Positions 46,710 through 58,842 of a stretch of DNA of 64,000 nt are shown piece after piece (position 1 is the first letter of the stretch; every line of letters begins with the position of its first letter). The translations under genes and the position numbers were made by a program. The stretch lies in the NCBI GenBank assembly GCA_034406715.1, contig CP137864.1, forward strand, positions 1,116,001 through 1,180,000, read 5' to 3'. The notes beneath the pieces were generated by a model, which saw nothing but the letters and a program-made list of their open reading frames with translations, had not been told where the DNA came from and made no database searches. Source of the DNA: Rhodotorula mucilaginosa (taxonomy: Eukaryota > Basidiomycota > Microbotryomycetes > Sporidiobolales > Sporidiobolaceae).

Positions 46710-49700
46710 GAAGTCCAACGTGGAGCGTGTACACGAGCTGATCGAGGCTGGCGAGTGGGCTCAAGCCCTCGCGCTGGCCATCCGCCTCGCGACCGCACCC
46801 GCCACCACGCCCACCCTCGCTCACGCCGCCATCGACCTCGCGCTCACCGCCGTACAGCTCTCGGTTCAGCAGCAGGGCAGGACAGAGACCACCGCCCGCG
46901 CGAGGAGGACCCTCCTCGAGTTGAAGGACCGCACGTCGACCTACGAGGCTCTCTACGTCGTCGCCCCTCCGCAGGATCACATCTCTGCCGATGATGTAAA
47001 GACCCCGAGGATCCGCCACGGCAGAACCTTTAGCGTTGCGGCACCACCCGCAGAAGGATGGGGCGAGATCGACCTCCCATCAGAGGAACAACCGCCGAGC
47101 GACACCTCGGACGCCGACGCCGACACCGAGTTGCCGCCTCCCCCTTCCCTCTCGACCTTCCTCGCGACTCCTCTCACCCTCTCGGCCCTCTCGCTCGCGT
47201 CCCTCGCCGCCCTCCCCGAACTGTGCCTCCTCTGCTCGCTCCACCCCACCCTCCTCTGGCCCGCGAGGTCCGACATCCTCGACGCCATCCCCCTCTGGGT
47301 CGACCCGCAAGCCTACGTCGACTTGTTGCCCGAGATAATAGAATCAGAGGGCGACGACGACGACGACGACCAGGACGCGACGGAAAGCGGACAGGAGAGA
47401 GAGGGATGGGCGGAAGCGCAACCGTGGCGAGCGGAACCCGACTGGTCCGAGTTGCCGCCGTATGTGCAGCAGCAGCCCGAAGAGACTCTCTCGGCCCGCC
47501 CACGCACGGCTGCTGCCGTCCGGGAGTGGTACCTCGCACGGGTCTCGGCCCACGTCGCCGCCGGCTTCGTCGACGAGGCGCTCTCGCTCATCCAGCACGG
47601 CGCAGCAGCTCGCAACGTCGCCGGACTCGAAGAAACGGGAGAGGACGTCTCGCTCCTCGCCAGGCTCGTGCATGACCGACCACCACCACCACCACCAACA
47701 CCGGCGCTGGACGACCGGCGGCCATGGACCCTCGAGAGGTGGCGCCGACTCGAACCGAAAGAGGTCATCGAGGCGTACACGGCGACGTGCACGCCGCAGG
47801 ACCTCGCGCAGACGATCAAGTCCCTCGTCATGCCGTACCTGCATGTACTCCAAGCTCGCACCGAACGGCGGCGGCAGCGAAGGCGGAGGTCGTCCTGTTC
47901 GACCCCTGCCGCTCGGGTCGAGCACGACAGCGTTGCGGAGAGTGTCCACGCGCCAACCTCACCGACAGAATACCTGTACGACTACATCCTCTCCCTCCCT
48001 CCGCGCTTGCCTCGCCCTGGTGCCGGGCGCCCAGCACCCTCCGGCCTCGAACTCTTCCTCGCCATCGTCGAAGCCTCGATCCCGACCCTGCCTCCCTCGC
48101 GCCGGCTCGTCTGGTCCGATTCGGACCTCGCTCGGCTCGCCATCGCGGCTCTGTATGGAGCCGGGAGCGCAGGAGCGACGAATAGAGCGGCGGTCGTCAT
48201 GAGTCGCGTGTTTGAGTGCTTGCCCGCGTTTGAATCGTCACCGTCGGCGCCGTCTCGACCCGACAACGACAACGACGACGGCGACGACGCGGATCTGTTC
48301 AGCCTCGCTGCCTCTCTCAACAACAAGGGCGCTCCTCCTTCAGCGGCTCCCACGCCCGTCGAAATCTTCCGCGCCTTGGCGTCCGCCTCGCCCGCAGCTC
48401 TCTCCGCCCACCTCGACACGCTCGACCTGCACCTCTCGCAGCTCGAAACCTTCCTGCGCTACTCGTCCCCACCCTCGACTTCGGGCCTCGCGTGGTTCCT
48501 TTCTTCCTATCGGGACCGAGCGGCCCAACTCCAGTGGGCGACGAGGCTCGCTCGGACGGCTTCCATCGGAGGAGGAGGAGGAGGAGAAGACGGCAGCGGC
48601 GAGTTTGAGAGCGAGGACGAGTGGGTCGGGTTGATGGAGTTCATGGCCGATGCGACGGGAGTCGCACCGCAGCCGACTGAAGGAGGAGGCGACCTGACGA
48701 TGGACCGGGACGAAGCGATCCGAAAGGGACTCGGGAGAGCGTTTTGCCTCCTTGAGCGAGACGAGGTGCTGCGCATCTTTTTCGGAGGGCTCCTTGCTGC
48801 CGGTCGTGCGTTTCTCTTTGCCGCCTTTCTCTTTCGGGGCTCCCCAAAACGGGTCCTGCGTTCTGATCCCGGCCTCTTGAACTGACCCCATTCCACCCTC
48901 GCAGGCTTTGCTCTCGCGCGATCTCTGTTCGACCCGACGCCGTCTACTTCGTTGGCGACGCCGCCGCCCCCTCCGCTCTCGCCGCCCGTCGTTGAAGAGC
49001 TCGTCATCTCGGCCTCGCGCGAGTTTTACGACAACGCCGAGTCGGGCAACCTGCACAGCGGAGACATGAAACTGGCTCTGGAGTGGTGCGTTTCCACCGT
49101 TCTCTTCGTGCAATCGCGCTCCTTGCTGACCTCTTTTGCGCGTGCCGGACAGCCTTTCCGCGTCGCCGCAGCAGACGCCCGCCATCCGACGAGAACGCGA
49201 CTTTATCGAAGCGACCTCGAAGCTCTGCTCGTACCGCCTCGATTCTCGCCCCGGCATCGCCTTGACGCCGATCGAGCTCCGACACGCGCCCGACCGCCTC
49301 ACCTTTATCGGGCGACTCCTGTCGGCGAACCCGCAGGTCGCGAAACATCCCGACATGGTCCTCGAGCTCGCGCGGAAACTCGTCGCTGAGAAATGGAGCG
49401 GCGCGAGCGAAGTCCGCGTCTTGACCATGCTCAGTGAAGCGTCGACCGCCGCCGGCGACTGGAACCTCGCGTCCGAGATGTGCGGCCGGACCGTTCGGGC
49501 CGTCGAGGCTTTGCGCAAGCGCGCTTCGCGCAGCTGTGGAGCGGAAACGACGGAGCAGGAAGAGGACGCGGACGCCGCTGCCGAACAAGCATGGCGGGCG
49601 TGCTTCCAACTCGGGAAACACGAAGGGTGGACGTCGGACCCGCGCAAAAAGCTCGACGCCCTCGGTCAGGCCCTGACGCTGTGTCCGCCGGAGCGGATCC

Positions 49701-50881
49701 AAGACATCTTGCCGGTGTGGAACAAGCTCGAGTTGCAGGTCGCGCAAGAGGCGCTGTTGAGTGAGAAGGAGAAGGAGGAGGCCAAGTCCGCGGGAAGGCG
49801 GGGGGCAAGAGGAGAAGCGGCGCCGGGCGCAGCGCATGCGGCCGAGGCGGCGGCGCGAGCTGCTGCCAGTGCTGCGGCGGGGGCGACCGCAGCTGGAGCG
49901 GCGCGAGTCGCCGGCTTCTTGGCTGCCGCGGCCGCGCGAGGCGCCGCCAACGTCGCCTCTGGCACGGCGTCGAATCACCCGTCGTCGTCGTCGAGCGCTG
50001 CCAACACGCCGACTTCCCCGCGCTCCTTCACCCCTTTGCAGGCATCTCGCTTGGCCTCCCCAACCTCGGTCACGCACGCAGGCGCGAGTGCTAGCCACCT
50101 CGCGCACGAGACAGCCGCCGCCGCTTCGCACACCTTCCGTCGCGCGGCGGCCTTTTTTGGCGGCGGCGGCGGCGCGCCTGGAGGTCCGGCGACTCGGCAA
50201 GAGCCGGCGTCTCCCTCTCGCAGTTCTATCCGCTCCAGTACGCCGACTACGCCACCGCGGTCACCTGCTCGCGGTCCTGCCGGCATCAAGCTGGATCCGG
50301 CGCCGCCGCCTCGCAATGCCGGCTCCCGATTCGCTGCCGCCCTCGGCGGGCTCACCGACCCGGTCGCGAGAGACTCGTCTCTACCTACATCGCCACCTCG
50401 GGGCGCCAATCTCAGTCCGGCGAGGCATGCTATTGGTCCAGGCGCCACCGGCGGCGGGGTGACCGGATTCGGTCTTCGAGCCGGATTGTCCAACACGCTC
50501 ACGGCGGGCGTGGGGTGGCTGATCGGCGCGGACGAGATGCTCGAAGATGAACGCCGCCGTCGCGAGCAGGAGGAAGCGCAGGCGCAGGAGCGCGAACGAA
50601 CGCGACGTGCTGCTGCCGAGCAGGACCGCACCCGTCTCGTCCGCGTTCACGAGAAGAACCGCCCGTCTCCTTCAGGAGCGTCGTCGACTGCTTCGACGCC
50701 GAGGACGTCTTCTCCTACTACTCAGGTCGCTTCCAGTGCGAGACCTGGTGGGAAACTCAAGCTCGGAGCGAAGCCGGTGGGTCGGACCAAGCTGCAGGCG
50801 ACGAAAGTGGCTGCGGCGGTCCCGAAGCCGCCTCCAGCCACAACGGAAGCGGCCGACGCAGATGACTGGGATGCTTGGTAG
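46710..50881 (+). CDS. Sec39/NBAS-type Dsl1-complex protein (5' end unresolved)
   Basis: The Sec39 domain belongs to the Dsl1/NRZ tether that captures COPI vesicles at the ER. From an acceptor at 46709 (a pyrimidine tract then CACACAG) the frame reads NVERVHELIEAGEWAQALAL and continues as helical solenoid. The typical C-terminal block is clear: EFYDNAESGNLHSGDMKLAL, IRRERDFIEATSKLCSYRL, IALTPIELRHAPDRLTFIGR, HPDMVLELARKLVAEKW and VRVLTMLSEASTAAGDWNLA. Two introns are visible (about 48808-48904 and 49086-49150). After WNKLELQVAQEALL comes a long Ala-rich then Ser/Pro-rich tail, a charged helix (DERRRREQEEAQAQERERTR) and the end ADADDWDAW. No in-frame ATG precedes the conserved start, so a first exon upstream, overlapping TRS85 antisense, or a non-ATG start is needed. 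Confidence 0.82.
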
Positions 50882-51142
50882 CAATTGCAAAGCAGTACAC
50901 ATCTCCTGTGCTCGAGTCTCGACGAGTCGAGTGAGCTGTGCCGACTTTTGTGGAAGTCCCCACTTTGTTCCCTTTCTCCAATTTCAACGGTTTGCGACGG
51001 ACCTCCCGCTTCCGGCGGTGTCGCTACTCTGGCGCCCTATGCTTCATCGTATGTCCCGCCTCGGGACACGCCCGTCCGCAGCGGGCCGGTAGCGGTGACT
51101 CTGGCTCTCGGACCCGACGACGAAACGGACGTCGACGAGTTG

Positions 51143-52884
51143 ATGGAGATCGACGTCAAGCCGGCGCAGGCAGACGTGCTAGCAGCAGTGCAGTCCATCC
51201 GTCAGCAGGATGGCTTCGCCCGTATGGAGCTCGACTTTCCCGAGAGCGTCGAGGCGCCTGCTTGCGCCTTCTCCGTCGCCGTCGTCGGTTCGTCGTCGCG
51301 TTCTTCGCTCTTCCGCGGCCCTAGCGAACTGAGCGAGATCATGATACAGATACGAACATCCTCATCAGCCACTTGGCCCTTCTGCGGACGTTTGTTCGCC
51401 TCGCGGAGCAAGTCCCGCCCTCGAATCGGCCTCTCTTGTTCATCCCGCAAATCGTCCTCACCGAGCTGGACGGACTCAAGACGTCGAACCGGTCCGCAGA
51501 CTACAACGAGGGCGACCGAGCGCCTTCGAGGTCTAGCATCTCGACCCTCGCAAGGTCGGCGATCGGATGGCTGCTTCATGAGATGTCGAGCGGTTCGCCC
51601 GTCCTGCGTGGCCAGAAACGGACAGAAACGCTTCTTCAACCCCTGGACGGCTCACGTCTCGCCGAGGACAACGACACACTCGTGCTCGATGCCGCGCTGT
51701 GGTGTCGGGACCGACGAGTCGCCCAGAACGTCGTTCTCTTGACCGACGACCGGAATCTTCAGCTTCGCGCGACCGTCGAGGGATTGCACGCACACGGAGT
51801 GGCAGGCCAGCGGAGCGCAGACGGACTCGTCGCGGTGCTCTCACAGGCATCGGTGGAGCGCGTCGCTGGCGAAGAGCCCCCGAAGACGCCGGCGCCGCGG
51901 ATCTCCCGACATGCCCCGTCACCGTCTTCCCGCGCGAGCAAGCCGACGTCGCCTCGGCTGCGTCAACGAGACGCACCCTCGTATCTCGACTGGCAGTCTC
52001 GCACTTCGGTGCTTCCGGCCTCGGCGCGTCCGCCGCACGATCCAGCATCTGCAGCTATCGAGTCGGGAGGCTACCACCGTGCCGATGAGAACGGGCATTC
52101 CATGTGCTTCGGGAATGACATGACCGACGAACCTGGCGACAACGGCGTCCCCGTCCCACCGCTTCACGCGAACCTGCCTCCCCCGCCGACCGTTTCGGTC
52201 GAGGACACGACGGACGTATTCTACAATATCGCCTTACTCGTGGCGCACTTTATCGCCCTACCGATCTATCGACATATATACCGATATCTGGACCAAACGA
52301 GACCCTCGGATCGAAATGGGTGGCTCGCGGAACTCGGCGATTGGCGCAACTGGCATCCGGAGGACTGTGTTTCCCGAGCGCGAAAGTACTGGGAGACGGG
52401 CGACGTCCAAAGTCTCTGCCAACGCGGACTCGACTACGCCTATTCTGCTCAGGTCGTGGCGCCGATTGTGCCACCGTCACGGCCGGCGCCGCCACCGAGT
52501 CGTTCTCCTCGAGCGAACGGCGTCTCCAAGTGGTCAAATTTGACTTCAAATTCGGCCTCGGCCACGACTGAGTCGCAACGAACGCGCACATCCCCGTCAA
52601 GAGCCCCGCCACTATCACCTCCGCCGAGATCGCGGACTTCCAAGTTGGCGCACGTCTACCGAGACCTTCCCCTCGTGCGCGACTTTCTGGCCGCGAAACC
52701 GTCCACGATCCCTTCCTGGTCCGCGCCGCGGTGGGAAGTCGTCATCGAGACGACAGGGCTGTTCCTCGTGGCGGTGCTGGGCGGGACTTTTGACGCCGAC
52801 GTCCGTCGTGATGTGGACGAGATCGTTCGGGCTTGGGTCGCCGACTTGAGGACTTGCGGAATAGAGGTCGATGTGCAAATGTGA
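51143..52884 (+). CDS. SWT1: SWT1-type PIN-domain endoribonuclease
   Basis: Swt1 is a nuclear RNA endonuclease that helps remove defective mRNPs at the nuclear pore. The start MEIDVKPAQADVLAAVQ leads to MELDFPESVEAPACAFSVAVV, joined by an intron (about 51286-51350) to DTNILISHLALLRTFVRL, the first PIN Asp. IPQIVLTELDGLKTSNR supplies the Glu, LAEDNDTLVLDAALWCRD the next acidic pair, and VLLTDDRNLQLRATVEGLHA the last Asp, so the four-acid metal site is intact. A Ser/Pro linker follows, then a C-terminal helical domain (DVFYNIALLVAHFIALPIYR, WLAELGDWRNWHPEDCVSRA, YRDLPLVRDFLAAKP, IETTGLFLVAVLGGTF) like the HEPN-related tail of Swt1. The open frame extends upstream of the chosen ATG with no other ATG in phase, so an upstream exon is possible. 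Confidence 0.85.
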
Positions 52885-53139
52885 TCTCGGAGGACCCAAT
52901 GTCTCCTTCAAGCTCGGAGGCTGTACTTGAATGAGTATACTCATTTCGCTGTCGAGATAGTGTGCGTGTACGTGAAGTTGTCGAGAGAGAGAGGTCGACA
53001 CGGCCTCGTCGCCGGCTCTCCGACTGGATTTCGGACTGTCGATCATCGTTTTCTCAAAATGATGACACGGAGTGGCCGGCGTCTGCATCCCGAGACGTGC
53101 TCCTCGCCCTTGATCCCTTCCACTTCATCCCAGCCAGCC

Positions 53140-54606
53140 ATGTCGATTCCCAGCAGCTACAAGACTTACATCCTCGCCAAGAAGCCCGTCGGCGAGATCA
53201 ACGACGAGGTCAGCCTTGCCTCTGTGCGACTGGCCAAGCTTTCCCCACCCGCGCTGACCCTCTCGTCTGCATCCGCATACAGACTTTCAGGCTCGAGGAG
53301 CGTCAGATCCCCGAGCTCGAGGATGGTCAGGTCCTCGCCAAGACGCTCTACCTGTCCAACGACCCCGCGCAGCGCAGTAAGCAGGCTCTCGAAAGAGGCT
53401 CTCGCAGGAACAGGTCTCTCGGCGACACGCACACTGACTGTTGTATTCCATTCACCAGCCTGGATTGACCCGTCGGTTGTCAAAGACCGCGCCTATGGAC
53501 CGTGCCCGGATGAGGGTGACCCGATGCCGTCGAGTTTCCTCGGCCGCGTCGTCAAGAGTCGCTCCGACAAGTGGAAGGAAGGCGACTGGATCGTCTCGCT
53601 CGGATCGTGGTCCGAGTACCAGGTCGTCTCGGGAGACCGCAGCTTCCCTGCTCGGTAGGTACTCACCCGTTTATCGAGGACAAAACCGTCCGACCGCTCG
53701 CGGCTGACCCATCACTGCCCTTTTCCTTAGCACTCTCGAAGGACAGTCGGAGTCGATTGCGCTCTCCGCACTCGGCATGACTACGATGACCGCCTACTGT
53801 GGACTTACCGAAGTCGGGCTCGTGAAGAAGGAGGACACGGTCGTCATTTCTGGCGCAGCTGGAGCGACTGGCGGAGCTGCCGTCCAGATTGCCAAGAAGA
53901 TTTTCGGCTGCAAGCGCGTGATCGGCATCGCTGGAGGCCCCGAGAAGGTGAGCATCAGCTCGAGACCAGGACTGTCGACCGTGTTTGACCTGACGTGCCC
54001 CCTTCTCCTCGTAGTGCGCATGGGTGAAGAAGCTCGGCGCCGACGAGTGCCTCGACTACCGCTCCTCGACCTTTAACGAGGACCTGGTCAAGGCTACCGA
54101 CGGATACGTCAACGTCTACTTTGACAACGTGCGCTCACTCTTTAATTCCCGCTCTGCGCTCTGCACCAGACTGACGCGCGCGTTTTGGTTGGTACAGGTC
54201 GGCGGATCGATCTTGAACGCCATGTTTGCTCGCATGGCTCGATTCTCCCGGATCATTGCGTGAGTCTGAATCGCTACAAGTCTCGACAACCTCGGCCTGA
54301 TCCTCTGAGAAAACCCAAAACAGCTGTGGCGCCATCAGCTCCTACAACTCTGACGAGCCCGTCGACCTGCGCAACTGGTTCAACATCATCAGCATGCGCA
54401 TCACCGTCCGCGGCTTTATCGTGACCGACTTCATGGCCAAGTGGGGCGAGGCGGCGACCGAAGTCCAGAAGGCGATCGCGGACGGTCGCTTCCTTACCGA
54501 GGGTACCGAGACCAAGGTCAAGAGCAAGTTTGAGGATATCCCCAAGACCTGGACCGGCCTCTTCAAGGGCCAGAACCAGGGCAAGCTCGTTACCGAGCTC
54601 GTCTAG
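53140..54606 (+). CDS. MDR-family NADP-dependent oxidoreductase (PTGR-like) 1
   Basis: This zinc-free medium-chain reductase is of the prostaglandin reductase / leukotriene-B4 12-hydroxydehydrogenase type, which reduces alpha,beta-unsaturated carbonyls with NADPH. Six or seven exons. Motifs: MSIPSSYKTYILAKKPVGEI, RQIPELEDGQVLAKTLYLSN DPAQR (split by a space here), FLGRVVKSRSDKWKEGDWIV, ALGMTTMTAYCGLTEVGLV, the nucleotide loop DTVVISGAAGATGGAAVQIA, VIGIAGGPEK with CAWVKKLGADECLDYRS, VYFDNVGGSILNAMFARM, ACGAISSYN and MRITVRGFIVTDFM, ending NQGKLVTELV. The AGATGG loop in place of GxGxxG/A is usual for this subfamily. A paralog lies 500 nt downstream on the same strand; the two are well diverged, so the duplication is old. 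Substrate unknown. Confidence 0.88.
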
Positions 54607-55104
54607 ACTTGTCCGAGCGCACGCGCCGCCAATCTTGCAATGAAAAAAGGAAGTACCGTGTCCAAGATCCTGGTGTCAGCATGCTGGCAGCTCCCGTGGG
54701 CAGCTACTGATTCCCGCTCAAAGTATGTTCGTGTAGCTCGGTAAGGAAGGCAGCTGCACTACAGGCAAGTCAGCTGGTCGCGCGCGCGCATGGACGCCGA
54801 GATTTTCGTTCAATATTGCTACCGAACGCACTCCGGCCACCCGTAGAGGCTTCTTGCGTGGTCTCTGTATAAGGCATGGCCAAACACGTAGTTACTCGAG
54901 GAGCACATTGGCCACTGTACTGCAAGGGAGATCGTCGTTTCGGACATCGGCTTGCACGGAACCCGGTTTGTCCGAGGTTGTGAAATTTCGGACATGCGCC
55001 GCGCTGATGCATCATCGTTTCGAAGGGCGGGCTAAGCAAGGTTGCAGCTGCTCCTCTCTTCCTTTCTCTCTCCACTACACTCAGAAGCACACACGAACGT
55101 AAAC
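54607..55104. promoter_or_regulatory. Spacer between the two MDR genes
   Basis: These 498 nt hold the 3' UTR of the first reductase gene and the promoter of the second. A pyrimidine-rich tract (CTCCTCTCTTCCTTTCTCTC) lies 30-60 nt before the second ATG, typical of a transcription start region in these fungi. No extra gene is supported. Confidence 0.45.
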
Positions 55105-56692
55105 ATGGTCGCCAACGAAGTCCTCGTCTACAAGGAAGTCCCCAAGGGCAAGCCCATCCCCGGCCAGACCACCAAGAAGGAGCAGCAGGAGATCGACCTC
55201 GACGCTCCGCTCGAGAAGGGCTCGATTCTCGTTCGCACCATCGCCTTGTCCCTCGACCCGTACATGCGGTGCGTCACTCATCTCTCTACTAGCGTCTGAC
55301 CTGCCGGCCGAGCTTTTCCTCGTTCGACCGAGCTGCGGGCTGACCTCCGGTCCCGCTTTTGCCTGTTCGCGATGACAGCGGCCGCATGAGGCCTGCCGAG
55401 ATCAAGTCGTACGTCCCGTCGTTCGAAGTCGGCAAGCCCCTCGAGAACTTTGCCGTCGTCGAGGTCCTCCGCTCGGAGAACGAAAAGTTCAGCAAGGGCC
55501 AGAAGTTGTACGGCTACTCCAAGTTCCAGACCTACTCGGTACGTGCATGGCTCGGACGGGGTGGCCAAGGCTCTCTATTGCTCTCTGCTGACCTTTTTAC
55601 CCCACGCAGGTCATTCCCAAGGCGCAGGCCGACAACCTCCGCGTCCTCGAGAACAAGGAGCAGCTCCCGTGGACCACCTGGGTCGGCTCGGCCGGCATGC
55701 CCGGACAGACTGCCTGGTACGGACTCAAGTTCATCGGCAAGCCCCAGAAGGGCGAGACCGTCTTTGTCTCGGGAGCCATGGGACCCGTCGGCCAGGTCAC
55801 GATCGCGCTCGCGCACGCCACCGGATGCAAGGTCATCGCCTCGGCCGGCTCGGAGGAGAAGGTCAAGTACCTGCGTGACGAGCTCAAGGTCGAGCGCGTC
55901 TTCAACTACAAGGTGCGTTGCTTTTGCTGCTGCCGTCAGACGAGAGGGCGCGCAGTTTCGGCGTCGCGCACAAATCTTCGTGCACGCGCTGACATGCTCT
56001 TTCGCCACCACTCCCGTACCCTTGTCGCCGCCCCTCGCAGACGGACAACGTCAACGAGGTCCTCGCCAGCTGGAACAAGGAGCACGGCCCCTTCACCGTC
56101 TATGTCGACAACGTCGGAGGCGAGCAGCTCGACGCCGCCCTCGCGCACATCGCTCCTCGCGGTCGCATCGTCGCTATCGGCGGCATCAGCGGGTGAGTAA
56201 TTATTTCGCCTGACTGTTCAGCTGTCAGTCCTTGCAGTCTGCTGACGGATTCCGAGTCGCCACAGCTACAACGGCGAGTCGTACCCGATCAAGAACAGCA
56301 TGATGGTCGTCGGAAAGGAGCTGGTAAGCTTCCCGTCCCCCGCTTAAAACTTGGTCCTCAATATACCCGTTCGTACGACTCACGCTTTTCTCGCCCTCGC
56401 GCTCGCAGCACTGGGAGGGATTCATCATCCTGAACCGCATGAACGAGGACCTCTTCCGCGAGTTCTACAGCGAGGTGCCGCCCGCGCTCGCCAGTGGCAA
56501 GTTCGCCCGCCCGGTCGAGCACGTCACCCGCGGTCTCGACAACGTGAGCTTCCTGTGCCTTGATTGATGACCTTGCGAACCGGAAGGACTCTCTGACTGA
56601 TGTTCTTCTTTTCTCCACAGGGTGAGGCGTTCGCGGCCTTGTTCGACCAGGAGAACTCCAACTTCGGTAAAGCCGTTTACAGCCTCGAGTAA
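55105..56692 (+). CDS. MDR-family NADP-dependent oxidoreductase (PTGR-like) 2
   Basis: This is the second member of the tandem pair, with the same fold but clearly different sequence. MVANEVLVYKEVPKGKPIPG starts the protein. LVRTIALSLDPYMRGRMR keeps the family's substrate-site DPYMRGRM motif, which the first paralog has as SNDPAQR. Then KFSKGQKLYGYSKFQTYSVI, TTWVGSAGMPGQTAWYGLKF, GETVFVSGAMGPVGQVTIAL, ATGCKVIASAGSEEKVKYL, VYVDNVGGEQLDAALAHIAP, RGRIVAIGGISGYN, LHWEGFIILNRM and SNFGKAVYSLE. About eight exons. The intact DPYMRGRM motif suggests alkenal/enone reduction; the first paralog may have shifted substrate. Codon use is strongly biased, which suggests high expression. Confidence 0.9.
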
Positions 56693-57040
56693 ACGGGCAC
56701 GTTCGATTCGCTTGTCCCGCTTGTCGTCCGCAACTACCAGCATGAATGTAATTACAATCGCAAGTCGTACCCGCATTTTCCGAGGATGCGAGCGTGTGTC
56801 GAAACGCCAACAGCATGCCGGGGCCTGATCAGTCAACGCTATATACTCGCAAGCGTCTGCTCATATGCCCGCCAAAATGAGATGGGCAGGACAACAGCTG
56901 TTTTATGAGAGGCCGCGACGAAGAGGCAAACTCTTTTGAGCTTTCGTCAACCTTGCTACCTTCTTTCGCAGACATCGCAATCCCTGCCTTCGCCGGACAA
57001 ACCAACGAGCCAGTGCTTTCATTACAACGGCGGACGTACA
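56693..57040. other. Convergent 3' intergenic region
   Basis: The stop of the second reductase (+) and the stop of the RING-CH gene (-) face each other over 348 nt. The sequence is comparatively AT-rich, as for 3' UTRs. I see nothing else. Confidence 0.45.
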
Positions 57041-58558
57041 TTAGGCCGGTCCCACCTCAATCACCAGATCTTCGACGCGCGAGAGCACCACTTTACTGAG
57101 CCACTTGACCCCGCGGTAGACTTGTCGGATGCTCTTGATGATCCCGACGATGATGAGAGTGACGATGACGAGCTGGGATATGGAGGCTCCGCTGGTCGGT
57201 CCCCGGCGACGACCTCCGGCGGGTCTCAGGGCCCGGAAGAGCGTGCGGCCGATCGGCGTCACAAAGGTGGTAGCTGTCGTCGGGGCAGAAACAAGTCAGC
57301 ACGGCGTTATCAACGCCTTGTACCATCACGGCGCAGATGGGCTGGAGGAAGGAGCGACTGACCGACGAAAGAGTAGAAGACGCTGACGATCCCGACAAGC
57401 GCCGAGCCCTTCGTGAAGTGCATAATCGCCCGTATCCAAAAGGGCGCTGCCACCGGCGCGGCTGCTTCACGGCGCGCGGAATGCCCTCTTCCGCCGAATC
57501 CAAACCAAGACGACGCGCCCGAATCCTCCGTTCCAAGCACGCGGTCCATTTGCAGCTGCCGCCCTGCTGCCCACGGTGACTCTTCCAGCTGGTGGCCCAC
57601 GAACGCGACGGCTTCCCGGATCCCTTCGCCGACCAGGATATGATCGCTGACGAACCAGTCTGGACAAAAGCTTTGCGTCAGCTTGCTGCGGAATCTGGTC
57701 AACATGGAAAGATACGAGAATTCACCGTCGAACATGCCGACCGAGGAAGCTGCTCGATGTTCGGCGACGGCGAGGAGTGAGTTGGCGAAGAAGCCAGCGA
57801 AGTAGACAAGCAAGAGGAAGAAGGTAACCGTGAGCGTGGTGACGGTGACTGCAGATAGCGTCCGAAGGAGTCAGCTCGACTCCGCTCGACCGAACGAACC
57901 ATCGCTCGGCACGCACGAGGACTCGTCACCACTCGCGCCAAGGCTGTCCGCTGGAGGCGATACCGATACCCGCATTGCTGGCATTCCCAGAATGCGCGTG
58001 CGTTCGGGGAGGCTTTGCGCCACTGCTCGAGGCAAGCGGTGTGCACGTACCGAGACTGCGGCGATGTCCAATTCGGTCAGTCCAACCACCTCGGCCGGAG
58101 TCGCACGATCATTTGACGGGTGTGTAAGCCAGACGTACGGTTCCGCGGCACAGGCAGGGCGAGAACAGCTTTCCGAGTTCCTCGTCGGGTCCATCGAAGC
58201 AGATCCGGCACATCTTCTCCTCGCCAGGTCCCGCATTCGCTTCCTGCGGATTTCCTTCTGCTCCATGGTCTCCGTGTTCAGCTTCTGCCGCGCTGCCCTC
58301 CTCGCTCTGGCGCTGGACGTGTTCATCGCTGGTCGCCGCGCCAAGGTCCGAGTCCTCTACGGAAGGTGCCGGTTTCGACTGCTCCGGCTTGACTCGGGGT
58401 GCGTCAGGGCGCAGCAAGTGTTCAACGTAGGCGTCGCTGGCGTCGCTCGAGACGCTCCGTTCCCGGCGTCGACGCAGAGAGGTGTCGGTCGTGGGAGCCG
58501 CCCCACTCGGCGTAGCAACTGAGGCGCCGACGTGGATCGCTTGCGGGGCAGCGTCCAT
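57041..58558 (-). CDS. RING-CH (MARCH-like) membrane E3 ubiquitin ligase
   Basis: The start MDAAPQAIHVGASVAT leads a disordered acidic region with RRRRERSVSSDASDAYVEHL. The RING-CH (RINGv) domain is complete: CRICFDGPDEELGKLFSPC and LCRGTV, joined across an intron to YVHTACLEQWRKASPNARAF and WECQQCGYRYRLQR, giving the C4-H-C3 order typical of MARCH ligases. Hydrophobic segments follow: a splice-created stretch with VTVTTLTVTFFLLLVYFAGFF cut here, and SALVGIVSVFYSFV. Near the end is ISQLVIVTLIIVGIIKSIRQ, with a short tail ending EVGPA. Relatives ubiquitinate membrane proteins of the ER, vacuole or endosomes; Doa10/SSM4 has many more spans, so this is a smaller type. The start is the first ATG after upstream in-frame sequence without a credible start. 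Confidence 0.82.
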
Positions 58559-58842
58559 AGCTGAGCGGTACACGAGAGCGTGCAAATGGGTCGTCAAGAC
58601 CTTGTCACGGCAGACTTTCGATACTCGACGGTGCTGGGCTTCCGAGACGGAGTCGCCGCCGAGATGACGCGCGCCGAGAGAGCCTCGCCTCCGCGGCCGT
58701 GGGAGCTGGCGCAAAGGGGAGTACTCGTTCTCGCAGAACACTGGAGAGTCGCCAAGTATTTACAGCTGCAATGCAAACGAAGAAGGGTGCGATGTCCGAG
58801 TGTACAGAAAGAAACAAGTCCGGAAACGAGGGTCTATTAACT

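Noticed and set aside
50885-51142. N-terminal extension of the SWT1 gene
   Set aside because: The frame is open but has no ATG and overlaps the 3' UTR of the Sec39-domain gene; the first in-frame ATG is at 51143.
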